In this document: one piece after another, positions 1 to 7,608 of the stretch
Numbering within the stretch: position 1 is the first letter of the stretch
Layout of the letters: every line of letters starts with the position of its first letter
Source: an uncultured Paracoccaceae bacterium
GTDB lineage: Bacteria; Pseudomonadota; Alphaproteobacteria; Rhodobacterales; Rhodobacteraceae
Reading direction: 5' to 3'
Assembly: GCA_945952025.1 (NCBI GenBank)
Contig: CAMFGW010000025.1
Span: forward strand, 1 to 44,700
Length of the DNA stretch: 44,700 bases
Program-made: the position numbers and the translations under genes
The notes under the pieces: generated by a model
Told to the model about the DNA's origin: nothing
Seen by the model: the letters and a program-made list of their open reading frames with translations, nothing else
Databases searched by the model: none

Positions 1-3
1 CGG

Positions 4-666
4 CTAGTAGACCAGGGATCCTACCGCATCAGGCCCGATGCGCGCCAGTTCGCCCTTGCCGAAGCCCTGCGGACAGGCCGATCCTTCGAGCCAGAGCCCA
101 TCTATGACCGCATTGCAAGCGATGGCCCGCGCTCTGAGGTCGGCCGTGGTCCGGGCGCGGCCGCCGGGGCCGGGCAGGGCGGCGATCAGGGCCTCCAGCG
201 CGTCGCGGTAGGCCAGGTAGTTCGCGGCGTGGATCTCGGCCATCTCGGGGTCGCGGCGCACGCGCTGGACGAACCCGGTCCAGAGGCCGAAGGCCGTGTC
301 GGTCAGCGCCTCTGGCAGGAGGGTCGCCACGACGAAGACCGCAAGCCGCATGGCCGGGTCGGCCCCTTCGGCGGCGCCGGAGGCGGCAAAGGATACCTCG
401 TTCATCCGCTTCATGTGCGTGTCATAGGCGGTCCGCGTCAGCGCGTCCTTCGACAGGAAATAGTGGCGGATCAGGCCCTGCGTCACGCCCGCGCGCTCGG
501 CAATCGCCCGCACCGTGGCCCGGTCGGCACCTTCGCTCGCGATGACATCGAGTGCCGCGCTCACCAGTTGCTCGCGCCGCCGCTCCTCGCCCTCGCGACG
601 GAATTTCCGTCTTTCCGGCACCTTCCGCGCATCCTCTGCCTGGCCGCTGAAATTATACGCTTGCAT
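4..666 (-). CDS. TetR-family regulator, BetI-like
   Basis: Probable repressor of 220 residues. An N-terminal TetR helix-turn-helix lies at about residues 30-77 (AERAGVTQGLIRHYF recognition region). The C-terminal half contains AVIDGLWLEG, a signature of BetI-type ligand domains, so a quaternary amine or related compound is a plausible effector (inference). It diverges from the importer starting near 694 and probably controls it and itself. The start is uncertain. The ATG at 666 lies inside a palindrome (651-670) and overlaps a minus-strand TATAAT (652-657), and no good Shine-Dalgarno precedes it. Translation may begin downstream, for example at the GTG whose first base is 621. The family is sure; the ligand is not. 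Confidence 0.88.
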   Translation of the reverse strand: MQAYNFSGQAEDARKVPERRKFRREGEERRREQLVSAALDVIASEGADRATVRAIAERAGVTQGLIRHYFLSKDALTRTAYDTHMKRMNEVSFAASGAAEGADPAMRLAVFVVATLLPEALTDTAFGLWTGFVQRVRRDPEMAEIHAANYLAYRDALEALIAALPGPGGRARTTADLRARAIACNAVIDGLWLEGSACPQGFGKGELARIGPDAVGSLVY

Positions 667-670
667 AATT
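651..670. promoter_or_regulatory. Palindrome in the TetR/importer divergent region
   Basis: AATTAT (651-656) and ATAATT (665-670) form a perfect 6-bp inverted repeat with an 8-bp centre. It is AT-rich against a GC-rich background. It contains TATAAT on the minus strand (652-657) and CATAAT on the plus strand (664-669), so it may be both operator and overlapping divergent -10 regions. The role as the TetR site is inferred from position. Confidence 0.45.
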
Positions 671-693
671 GAATTTGCCTGCCCTTAAATGCA

Positions 694-1506
694 ATGAAAA
701 ACATGGGGATTGGCCACACGATGAAAGATCTGGGCCGCACGGCCAACAAGGATCGCCCCGAAGCGATCCGCATCGACGATCTGCACAAGAGTTTCGGCCC
801 GCTCGAGGTTTTGAAGGGTGTGTCGCTGCGCGCCTGCGAGGGCGACGTGGTGGCGGTCATCGGCGGTTCGGGGTCGGGCAAGTCGACCATGCTGCGCTGC
901 ATCAACTTCCTTGAGACGCCGACGTCCGGCAAGATCGTCATCGGTGGCGAAGAGGTGAAGATGCGCCCGCAAGGGGGCGCCGCCGACCGCAAGCAACTCG
1001 AACGGCTGCGCCAGTCGCTGGGCATGGTGTTCCAGAGCTTCAACCTCTGGACTCACAAGACGGTCCTGGAAAACCTGATCGAAGTGCCGGTGCATGTCCT
1101 TGGCGTTCCCAAGGCCGAGGCCATTGCGCGGGCCGAGGTTCTTCTGGCGCGGGTCGGTCTGTCGGAAAAGGCGGGGGTCTACCCGGCCTTCATGTCCGGC
1201 GGCCAGCAGCAGCGCGCCGCCATCGCCCGCGCGCTCTGCATCGAGCCGCGCGCCATGCTTTTCGACGAACCGACCTCGGCGCTCGACCCTGAACTGGTGG
1301 GCGAGGTGCTGAACGTCATTCGCGGTCTGGCCGACGAGGGCCGCACGATGATCATCGTGACGCACGAGATGAAGTTCGCCCGCGAGGTCGCGAACCACGT
1401 CGTCTACCTTTACAACGGCCTGATCGAGGAAGAGGGTCCGCCCGAGGAGTTGTTCGGGGCACCGAAGTCCGAACGGCTCAAGCAATTCCTGAAGACCGTG
1501 GGTTAA
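694..1506 (+). CDS. ABC importer ATPase, polar amino acid type (HisP/GlnQ-like)
   Basis: ATP-hydrolysing subunit of a binding-protein-dependent importer on the cytoplasmic face, about 270 residues. Walker A GGSGSGKST is at about residues 57-65, the Q-loop MVFQSFNLW follows at about 112, the signature MSGGQQQR is near 168, and Walker B AMLFDEPTSALDP and the switch His (TH) follow. FQSFNLWTHKTVLEN is typical of amino-acid-type (PAAT) ATPases. Alternative ATG starts are at 703 and 721, and none has a strong ribosome site. It is the first gene of a four-gene operon with the binding protein and two permeases. Substrate cannot be read from the ATPase. Confidence 0.93.
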   Translation: MKNMGIGHTMKDLGRTANKDRPEAIRIDDLHKSFGPLEVLKGVSLRACEGDVVAVIGGSGSGKSTMLRCINFLETPTSGKIVIGGEEVKMRPQGGAADRKQLERLRQSLGMVFQSFNLWTHKTVLENLIEVPVHVLGVPKAEAIARAEVLLARVGLSEKAGVYPAFMSGGQQQRAAIARALCIEPRAMLFDEPTSALDPELVGEVLNVIRGLADEGRTMIIVTHEMKFAREVANHVVYLYNGLIEEEGPPEELFGAPKSERLKQFLKTVG

Positions 1507-1550
1507 CCCGGCCAACAATCGGACATTGAGATCAAACAGAGAGGAAGACC

Positions 1551-2312
1551 ATGAAGAAGATACTGCTCGCAGCGATTGCGGCGATAGCCCTTGGCGGGGT
1601 GGCGAATGCCGAAGCCGTGAAGATCGGCATCGACACCTCGCCCTATCCGCCCTTTGCCTCGCCCGACCCGGATGGAAACTGGAGCGGCTGGGAAATCGAC
1701 ATCATCCACGCCGTCTGCAAGGCGGCCGAACTTGAGTGCGTCATCACGCCGACCGCCTGGGACGGCATGATCCCCTCGCTGACCGGCGGCCAGATCGACG
1801 CGATCATGGCCTCGATGTCGATCACCGAGGAACGCAAGAAGGTCATCGACTTCTCGGACAAGTACTACAACACGCCGACGTCGCTTCTGGTGCCCAAGGG
1901 CTCGACCCTGAAGCCCACGCCTGACGCGCTGAAGGGCAAGGCGATCTCGGCCCAGGTTTCGACCATCCAGGAAGCATACATCAAGGCGCACTTCCCGGAT
2001 TCTGACCTCAAGACCTACCAGACGGTCGACGAGGGCTTCCAGGACGTGGCCGCTGGCCGGGTCGATGCCTCGCTCGCCGATTCGATCGCGATCGACGGGT
2101 TCCTGGCGACCGACGCCGGCAAGGCCTGCTGCGAGAATGCGGGCCCGGTTGCGGACGATCCCACCATCCTTGGCGCTGGCGTGGGCGTCGGGCTGCGCAA
2201 GGGCGATCCGCTCAAAGAGAAGTTCAACGCAGCGATCAAGAAGATCCGTGAAGACGGCACCTATGACGCGATCACGAAGAAGTACTTCTCTTCCTCGATC
2301 TACGGCGGGTAA
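1551..2312 (+). CDS. Periplasmic substrate-binding protein, family 3
   Basis: Secreted solute receptor of 253 residues. It has a clear Sec signal peptide (about residues 1-20, MKKILLAAIAAIALGGVANA) and then the family-3 opening VKIGIDTSPYPPF. The DIDAIMASMSITEERKKVIDFS-type segment (about residues 83-104) and C-terminal YDAITKKYF are typical of lysine/arginine/ornithine or opine receptors (HisJ/ArgT/OccT class). A good ribosome site (AGAGGAAG) lies 6-7 bases before the ATG. It follows the ATPase by 44 bp and precedes the permeases by 9 bp. The BetI-like regulator and the choline-sulfatase next door suggest a zwitterionic or quaternary amine ligand, but that is inference. Confidence 0.93.
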   Translation: MKKILLAAIAAIALGGVANAEAVKIGIDTSPYPPFASPDPDGNWSGWEIDIIHAVCKAAELECVITPTAWDGMIPSLTGGQIDAIMASMSITEERKKVIDFSDKYYNTPTSLLVPKGSTLKPTPDALKGKAISAQVSTIQEAYIKAHFPDSDLKTYQTVDEGFQDVAAGRVDASLADSIAIDGFLATDAGKACCENAGPVADDPTILGAGVGVGLRKGDPLKEKFNAAIKKIREDGTYDAITKKYFSSSIYGG

Positions 2313-2321
2313 GGCCTGAAC

Positions 2322-3074
2322 ATGCTCACGCCGGTCGTACTGAGTGGCGCCGTCTCCTCCTTCGACCTGCTGGCCTGGTCGTCCCCCGGTTGGGGGGCGA
2401 CACTCGTCGCAGGGCTCTGGAACACCTGCCTCATCGCCTTTGGAGCCTACGCGCTCGGGCTCTTGATTGGCGTGGCCGGGGCCTTCGGCAAGCTCTATGG
2501 CGGCCCGGTGACGCGTGACTTCCTTGGCGTCTATACGACGCTGGTGCGCGCGGTGCCCGAGCTGGTGCTCTTGCTCATCATGAATTTCGCGGTGCGCGAC
2601 CTCATCAACCAGGCGATGCTGGCCATGGGCTACGGCCGGGTCGAACTGTCGGGCGTGGCGATCGGCATCATCATCCTGGGCGTCGTCCAGGGCGCCTATT
2701 CGACCGAAGTCCTGCGCGGCGCCATCCTGTCGGTGCCGGCTGGCCAGATCGAAGCGGCGCGCGCCATGGGCATGTCGCCGACGCTGCTGGCGCGGCGGAT
2801 CACGCTGCCCCTGATGGCCGCGGCCGCCGTGCCGGGTCTTGCGAACCTGTGGCTGACCGTGACCAAGGATACGGCCCTTCTGTCCGTGCTCGGCTTCATT
2901 GAACTCACCAAGGCCACGAGCCTTGCGGCGCAGACGACGAAGGCCTTCTTCACCTTCTATCTTGCAGCCGGTGTGCTTTACCTCGCGCTGTCGCTGGTGT
3001 CGGTCGTGATCTTCGGCCGGATCGAACGCTGGGCCCGCAAGGGCCAACGCACCTTGGAAGGGGGGGCGCACTGA
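2322..3074 (+). CDS. ABC permease, HisQ-type
   Basis: Inner-membrane permease of 250 residues with about five hydrophobic spans. It belongs to the HisMQ/GlnP group: VRAVPELVLLLIMNF is the amino-acid permease loop, and EVLRGAILSVPAGQIEAARAMGMSP (about residues 128-152) is the EAA coupling loop that docks the ATPase. It starts 9 bp after the binding-protein gene. Its TGA shares one base with the ATG of the second permease (TGATG), implying translational coupling and a heterodimeric channel. Confidence 0.92.
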   Translation: MLTPVVLSGAVSSFDLLAWSSPGWGATLVAGLWNTCLIAFGAYALGLLIGVAGAFGKLYGGPVTRDFLGVYTTLVRAVPELVLLLIMNFAVRDLINQAMLAMGYGRVELSGVAIGIIILGVVQGAYSTEVLRGAILSVPAGQIEAARAMGMSPTLLARRITLPLMAAAAVPGLANLWLTVTKDTALLSVLGFIELTKATSLAAQTTKAFFTFYLAAGVLYLALSLVSVVIFGRIERWARKGQRTLEGGAH

Positions 3075-3847
3075 TGCTCGAGTTCTTTCGTCCCCTCCAC
3101 CGTCAGGTCTTGGCCGTCATCGCCGTTCTGACGATCTGGGCCTGTGCCCACTACCTGAACTGGGACTGGCTGACGCAATATCGGGGCGAGATCATCAGCG
3201 GCATCTGGATCACCATCTGGATGACGATCGCCTCGATGGTGCTGGGCATGGTCCTGGCGACGATGCTGGGGTTGGCGCAGGCAGCGGGCCCAAGATGGCT
3301 CGCCCTGCCCGCGCGCACCTATTGCACCATCATCCGCGGCACGCCGCTTCTTCTGCAGCTTTACCTGCTGTATTATGGGCTTGGCTGGTACTTCTCGGGC
3401 CAGCCCGAAATCCGGCAAAGCATCTTCTGGCCGATCCTGAAGGCCGCGCCGCCCTATGGCCTTCTGGCACTGACGCTGTCGGTCGCGGGCTATGAGGGCG
3501 AAGTGATGCGCGGCGCCTTCAAGGGCGTGCCGCATGGCCAGCTTGAGGCCGCGCGCGCCATGGGCGTGCCGCGCTTCACCGCCTTCCGCCGCATCTGGCT
3601 GCCGCAGGCACTGCACCGCGCGCTTCCGACCATCGGCGGCGAGACGGTGCTGCAGATGAAGTCGACGCCGCTTTTGGCGATGATCACCATCATGGACCTT
3701 TACGGGGTGTTGAACCGGGTCCGGCGCGACACGCTTCTGACCTACGAGCCGCTTCTGCTGCTGGCCCTGATCTACATGATCCTGGCGGGGCTTCTGGTCC
3801 TGTTCTTCCGCTGGCTGGAAAACCGCCTGCCGCAGCGCACGGCCTGA
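3074..3847 (+). CDS. ABC permease, HisM-type
   Basis: Second inner-membrane subunit of the importer, 257 residues. The opening YRGEIISGIWITIWMTIASM span, the RTYCTIIRGTPLLLQLYLLYYG loop and the EAA loop EVMRGAFKGVPHGQLEAARAMGVP (about residues 143-166) mark the HisM family. It overlaps the preceding permease by one base. It converges on betC, and the stop codons of both genes lie in one perfect hairpin at 3847-3865. With the genes at 694, 1551 and 2322 it completes a four-component importer. Confidence 0.92.
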   Translation: MLEFFRPLHRQVLAVIAVLTIWACAHYLNWDWLTQYRGEIISGIWITIWMTIASMVLGMVLATMLGLAQAAGPRWLALPARTYCTIIRGTPLLLQLYLLYYGLGWYFSGQPEIRQSIFWPILKAAPPYGLLALTLSVAGYEGEVMRGAFKGVPHGQLEAARAMGVPRFTAFRRIWLPQALHRALPTIGGETVLQMKSTPLLAMITIMDLYGVLNRVRRDTLLTYEPLLLLALIYMILAGLLVLFFRWLENRLPQRTA

Positions 3848-3865
3848 GGGGGGTCATTCCCCCCT
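3847..3865. terminator. Convergent hairpin holding two stop codons
   Basis: AGGGGGG (3847-3853) pairs with CCCCCCT (3859-3865) around a 5-base loop. The HisM-type stop ends at 3847, and the betC stop occupies 3854-3856 within the loop. There is no T-run on either side, so it is a bidirectional hairpin rather than a textbook intrinsic terminator. Confidence 0.5.
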
Positions 3866-5362
3866 GGGGAAGCGCTTCGACTCTTCCAGCACGTTCAGGT
3901 CCATGTGGTTGCGCATGTAGCGTTCGGACGCGGCGCGCAGGGGCTGGTAGTCCCAGGGGAAATAGGCGCCGTTGCGCAGGGCCCCGTAGACCACCCAGCG
4001 GCGGGCCTGGCTTTCGCGGACGGCACTGTCGAAGCGCGCCAGATCCCAGCGGGCGTCGGCAAGGGCGCGCAGGTGTTTCAGCGCCTTGGCCGCCGACGGA
4101 TCGTCCGCGCGGTTCACCCGCTCGGCCGGGTCGTCGTCCAGGTTGAAGAGCTGCTCGGGGTCGGCCGGACAGCGCACGTATTTCCAGGGCCCGTCGCGCA
4201 GCGCGACAAGGGGGGCGATCGAGCCTTCGGCGGCGTATTCCATCGGCACCGGCCCCCTTGGCGCGCCATCCGCGACCGGCAGCAGGCTGACGCCGGCGGT
4301 CCAGGGCGCCACCTCCTCCATCGACACACCAGCCAGCGCCGCGAGCGTCGGCGTCACATCGAGCGTCGAGACGGGCACCTCGACCAGCCCCGGTGCGAGG
4401 TGCGAGGCCGAGATCATCAGCGGCACCCGGGCCGAGCCTTCGAAGAAGTTCATCTTGAACCACAGCCCCCGCTCTCCCAGCATGTCGCCATGGTCCGAGG
4501 TGAAGAGGATCACCGCCTCCTGCCGCGTGTCGGCCAGGACCTGCAGGATCGCGCCGATCCGGTCGTCGACGTAGGAGATGTTGGCGAAATAGGCCCGGCG
4601 GGCGCGCTGGATCTGGTCCGCGGTCAGGTCGGTCTTCTGCCCCTCGCTCGCGTCGATCAGCCGTTTGGAATGGGGGTCCTGGTCGGCGTAGGCGATGGGA
4701 TCGGGCGCGGCCGTCTGGGCGCAATCCTCATACAGGTCCCAGAACCGCCGCCGCGCGACGTAAGGATCGTGCGGATGGGTGAAGCTGACCGTCAGGCACC
4801 AGGGCCGCTCGTCGGCACCCCGCGACAGGTCATAGAGCTTCTGCATGGCCTGATGGGCCACGTCGTCGTCATATTCATACTGGTTGGTGATTTCCGCCAC
4901 CCCCGCGCCCGTCACGGAGCCCAGGTTGTGATACCACCAATCGATCCGCTCGCCGGGTTTCCTGTAGTCCGGGGTCCAGCCGAAATCGGCCGGGTAGATG
5001 TCGGTCGTCAGCCTCTCTTCGAACCCATGCAGCTGGTCGGGGCCGACGAAATGCATCTTGCCCGACAGCGCCGTCTGATAGCCCGCGCGGCGCAGGTGGT
5101 GGGCGTAGGTCGGGATGTCCGAGGCGAATTCCGCCGCATTGTCATAGACTTGCGTCGAGGAAGGCAACTGCCCCGACATGAACGAGGCCCGGCCCGGCGC
5201 GCAGAGGGGCGAGGCGGTATAGGCGTTGGCAAAGCGCACGGACCGTTCGGCAAGCGCCTTCAGGTGCGGCGTGTGCAGGAAGGGCGCCGGGCCGTCGGGG
5301 AACAGGGTCCCGTTCAGCTGGTCCACCATCAGGATCAGGATGTTCGGTCGAGTGTTGGCCAT
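3854..5362 (-). CDS. betC: Choline-sulfatase
   Basis: Hydrolyses choline-O-sulfate to choline and sulfate, feeding glycine betaine synthesis. The 502-residue length matches the BetC family. The sulfatase core starts at ILILMVDQLNG (metal Asp at 14). The active-site motif C-A-P-G-R at 54-58 provides the Cys that matures to formylglycine. TSDHGDMLGERGLWFK (about residues 280-295) is the second metal loop, and a choline-sulfatase-specific C-terminus ends the chain. The ATG at 5362 is preferred over an upstream ATG at 5482 because GGAGG lies just before it and MANTRPNIL is the usual N-terminus. The residue after Pro is Gly (CAPGR) rather than Ala or Ser. No betA or betB is in the window. Confidence 0.92.
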   Translation of the reverse strand: MANTRPNILILMVDQLNGTLFPDGPAPFLHTPHLKALAERSVRFANAYTASPLCAPGRASFMSGQLPSSTQVYDNAAEFASDIPTYAHHLRRAGYQTALSGKMHFVGPDQLHGFEERLTTDIYPADFGWTPDYRKPGERIDWWYHNLGSVTGAGVAEITNQYEYDDDVAHQAMQKLYDLSRGADERPWCLTVSFTHPHDPYVARRRFWDLYEDCAQTAAPDPIAYADQDPHSKRLIDASEGQKTDLTADQIQRARRAYFANISYVDDRIGAILQVLADTRQEAVILFTSDHGDMLGERGLWFKMNFFEGSARVPLMISASHLAPGLVEVPVSTLDVTPTLAALAGVSMEEVAPWTAGVSLLPVADGAPRGPVPMEYAAEGSIAPLVALRDGPWKYVRCPADPEQLFNLDDDPAERVNRADDPSAAKALKHLRALADARWDLARFDSAVRESQARRWVVYGALRNGAYFPWDYQPLRAASERYMRNHMDLNVLEESKRFPRGE

Positions 5363-5444
5363 GGGCACCTCCGCCGTCAAAGGAAAAACCGGTCGCGACC
5401 CCGGCGCCCGTCCGCAAACGACGTATGACATGCCGCTTCTGACC

Positions 5445-5473
5445 TTGACGACTTGCCGGCTGGCACATCCAAT
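5445..5473 (+). promoter_or_regulatory. Possible promoter of the hydrolase/peptide importer operon
   Basis: TTGACG (5445-5450) is followed after 17 bases by TCCAAT (5468-5473), 32 bases before the hydrolase ATG. The -35 match is good and the -10 match weak. It lies in the gap shared with divergent betC. Confidence 0.25.
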
Positions 5474-5505
5474 CGCGCGCACCGACGCTTTGGGGGACGG
5501 ACGCG

Positions 5506-7485
5506 ATGAGAACGGTCACAGAGTTTCCCCACAAGGTGAGGGAAGAGCCGGATCTGGGCATCGTCCTGTCGGACGGCACGCGCCTGTCGGCCCGGGTCTG
5601 GCGGCCCGAAGGCCCCGGCCCCTTCCCGGCGATCCTCGAATTCCTGCCCTACCGCAAGCGCGACGGAACCGTGGTGCGCGATGCGCTGACCCATCCCTAT
5701 CTGGCCGGGCACGGCTATGTCTGCCTGCGCGTCGACATGCGCGGCAACGGCGACAGCCACGGGCTGATGGACGACGAATACAGCCCGCAGGAACTGGCCG
5801 ACGCGGTCGAGGTCATCGACTGGATCGCCCGGCAGGGCTGGTCGTCGGGGCGGGTGGGGATGATGGGCATCTCCTGGGGCGGGTTCAACTCGCTGCAGGT
5901 CGCGGCGCTTCGCCCGCCGGCGCTGATGGCGATCATCACGCTTTGCTCGACCGTCGACCGCTATGCCGACGACATCCACTGGAAGGGCGGCTGCCTTCTG
6001 AACGAGAACCTGGGCTGGGGCGCCACCATGTGGGCCTATTCCTCGCGCCCGCCGGACCCTGCGCTGCGCCCCGACTGGCGCGAGCTGTGGATGGCACGGC
6101 TCGAGGCCGAGCCCTTCCTGCCGGCGGTCTGGCTTGGCCATCCCCATCGCGACGCCTACTGGAAGCACGGCTCGGTCCGCGAGGATTATCCCGCGATCGA
6201 GGCCGCCGTTCTGGCCGTCGGCGGCTGGGGTGACAGCTACAAGAACGCGGTGCCGCAGCTGGTCGAGCATATCTCTGCGCCGGTGAAGGGGATCGTCGGC
6301 CCCTGGGTCCACAAGTACCCCCATTTCGCCGTGCCCGAACCCCGCATCGGCTTTTTGCAGGAGGCGCTGCGCTGGTGGGATCGCTGGCTCAAGGACCAGC
6401 CCACGGGGGTCGAGGATGACCCGGCCTATCGCGCCTACCTGATGGACGGCGTGCGTCCGGCGCGCTGGTATGAGACGCGCCCCGGCCGCTGGATCGCTGA
6501 GCCTTCCTGGCCCTCGCCCAACATCGCCGAACGGACGCTGGCGCTCGGGGCGGACATGGGCGGTGCCCTGCCGAGGCTCATCGACAGCCCGCAGGATTGC
6601 GGGGCGGACGGCGGCGAATATTGCGCGATCTGGCTCGGGCCAGAGCTTCCGGGCGACCAGCGGCGCGACGATGCGCTGTCTGCCTGCTGGGACACCGGTC
6701 CCCTGGCAGAGACGGACGTGGTCGGCGCGCCGGTCCTGACGCTGCGACTCACGCCCAGGACGCAGGCGGCGCAGCTGGCCGTGCGGCTGAACCACATCCA
6801 CCCCGACGGTGCCGCCACCCGCGTCACCTGGGGTGTGCTGAACCTCGCGTTCAGGAACGGGTTCAAGGCGCCGGAGCCCCTGGTGCCGGGGCAGGAGGTC
6901 GAGGTGGCGATCCCGCTCGACCAGATCGCCTACCGTGTGCCCGAGGGACATTCCCTGCGCGTCTCCGTCTCGACGAGCTACTGGCCGATGGTCTGGCCGC
7001 TGGCCGGTGCGGGCGGCGTCACTGTCACGGGCGGCGCGCTTTCCCTGCCGGTGCGGACCCACCGCGCGGCGGGGGACGAGGTGACCTTTGGCCCGCCCGA
7101 ATCCGCCCCGGCGCTTCGCCAGCGGGTGATCCGCGAGGGCAGCCATGTCCGGCGGACCGAGGTCGACCAGCGCACCGGCGTCACGTCTCTGGTGATCGAG
7201 GACGATTTCGGAGAGGCGGAAAACCTGGACCATGGCGGCATAGACGGGTCGGTGGCCCGCGAACGCTGGGACATCCACCCCGACGACCCCCTCTCGGCGC
7301 GTGGCTCGGCACACTGGACCGAGGTCGTCGAACGCGACGGCATCCGGCTCAGGACCGAGGCGCGCTGCGGGATGTGGTCGGACGGCGAGAGCTTCCATCT
7401 GACCGCGACGCTTCAAGCCTTCGAGGGTGACGCCCTGGTATTCGAGACGGAGAAAAACTTCACGGTTCCGCGTGCGGGGCACTGA
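5506..7485 (+). CDS. CocE/NonD-family alpha/beta hydrolase
   Basis: Serine hydrolase of the X-Pro dipeptidyl-peptidase/cocaine-esterase class, 659 residues. VWRPEGPGPFPAILE and DMRGNGDS lead to the nucleophile elbow GISWGG (Ser123). A cap region follows, and from about residue 380 there is a jelly-roll PepX C-terminal domain (LRLTPRTQAAQLAVRLNHIHPDG). No signal peptide is seen, so it should act in the cytoplasm. The ribosome site GGGGGAC precedes the ATG. It diverges from betC and is followed at 123 bp by a peptide-type importer in the same direction. It may cleave an ester or amide in the imported compound (inference). The family does not fix the substrate. Confidence 0.88.
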   Translation: MRTVTEFPHKVREEPDLGIVLSDGTRLSARVWRPEGPGPFPAILEFLPYRKRDGTVVRDALTHPYLAGHGYVCLRVDMRGNGDSHGLMDDEYSPQELADAVEVIDWIARQGWSSGRVGMMGISWGGFNSLQVAALRPPALMAIITLCSTVDRYADDIHWKGGCLLNENLGWGATMWAYSSRPPDPALRPDWRELWMARLEAEPFLPAVWLGHPHRDAYWKHGSVREDYPAIEAAVLAVGGWGDSYKNAVPQLVEHISAPVKGIVGPWVHKYPHFAVPEPRIGFLQEALRWWDRWLKDQPTGVEDDPAYRAYLMDGVRPARWYETRPGRWIAEPSWPSPNIAERTLALGADMGGALPRLIDSPQDCGADGGEYCAIWLGPELPGDQRRDDALSACWDTGPLAETDVVGAPVLTLRLTPRTQAAQLAVRLNHIHPDGAATRVTWGVLNLAFRNGFKAPEPLVPGQEVEVAIPLDQIAYRVPEGHSLRVSVSTSYWPMVWPLAGAGGVTVTGGALSLPVRTHRAAGDEVTFGPPESAPALRQRVIREGSHVRRTEVDQRTGVTSLVIEDDFGEAENLDHGGIDGSVARERWDIHPDDPLSARGSAHWTEVVERDGIRLRTEARCGMWSDGESFHLTATLQAFEGDALVFETEKNFTVPRAGH

Positions 7486-7504
7486 GGGTTGGATCACGAT
7501 AAGC

Positions 7505-7537
7505 GGCCGGCAAATAATTCGATTGAAATTGCCGGCC
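7505..7537. promoter_or_regulatory. Inverted repeat before the peptide importer
   Basis: GGCCGGCAA (7505-7513) and TTGCCGGCC (7529-7537) are perfect 9-bp arms around an AT-rich 15-bp centre. The site lies 19 bp after the hydrolase stop and 71 bp before the binding-protein ATG. Without a following T-run it reads better as an operator than a terminator. A TTGACA at 7550-7555 is nearby, but no convincing -10 follows. Confidence 0.4.
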
Positions 7538-7608
7538 AATCGTCAATCATTGACACTACAATCAACAAAGGCCGACCCGGAAGGGCGGACCTCCAAGGGA
7601 GAGACCCA

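Noticed and set aside
1503-3071. A minus-strand open frame of 522 codons opposite the importer
   Set aside because: His/Arg/Gly-rich shadow with no family motifs. The plus-strand binding protein and permease are unmistakable.
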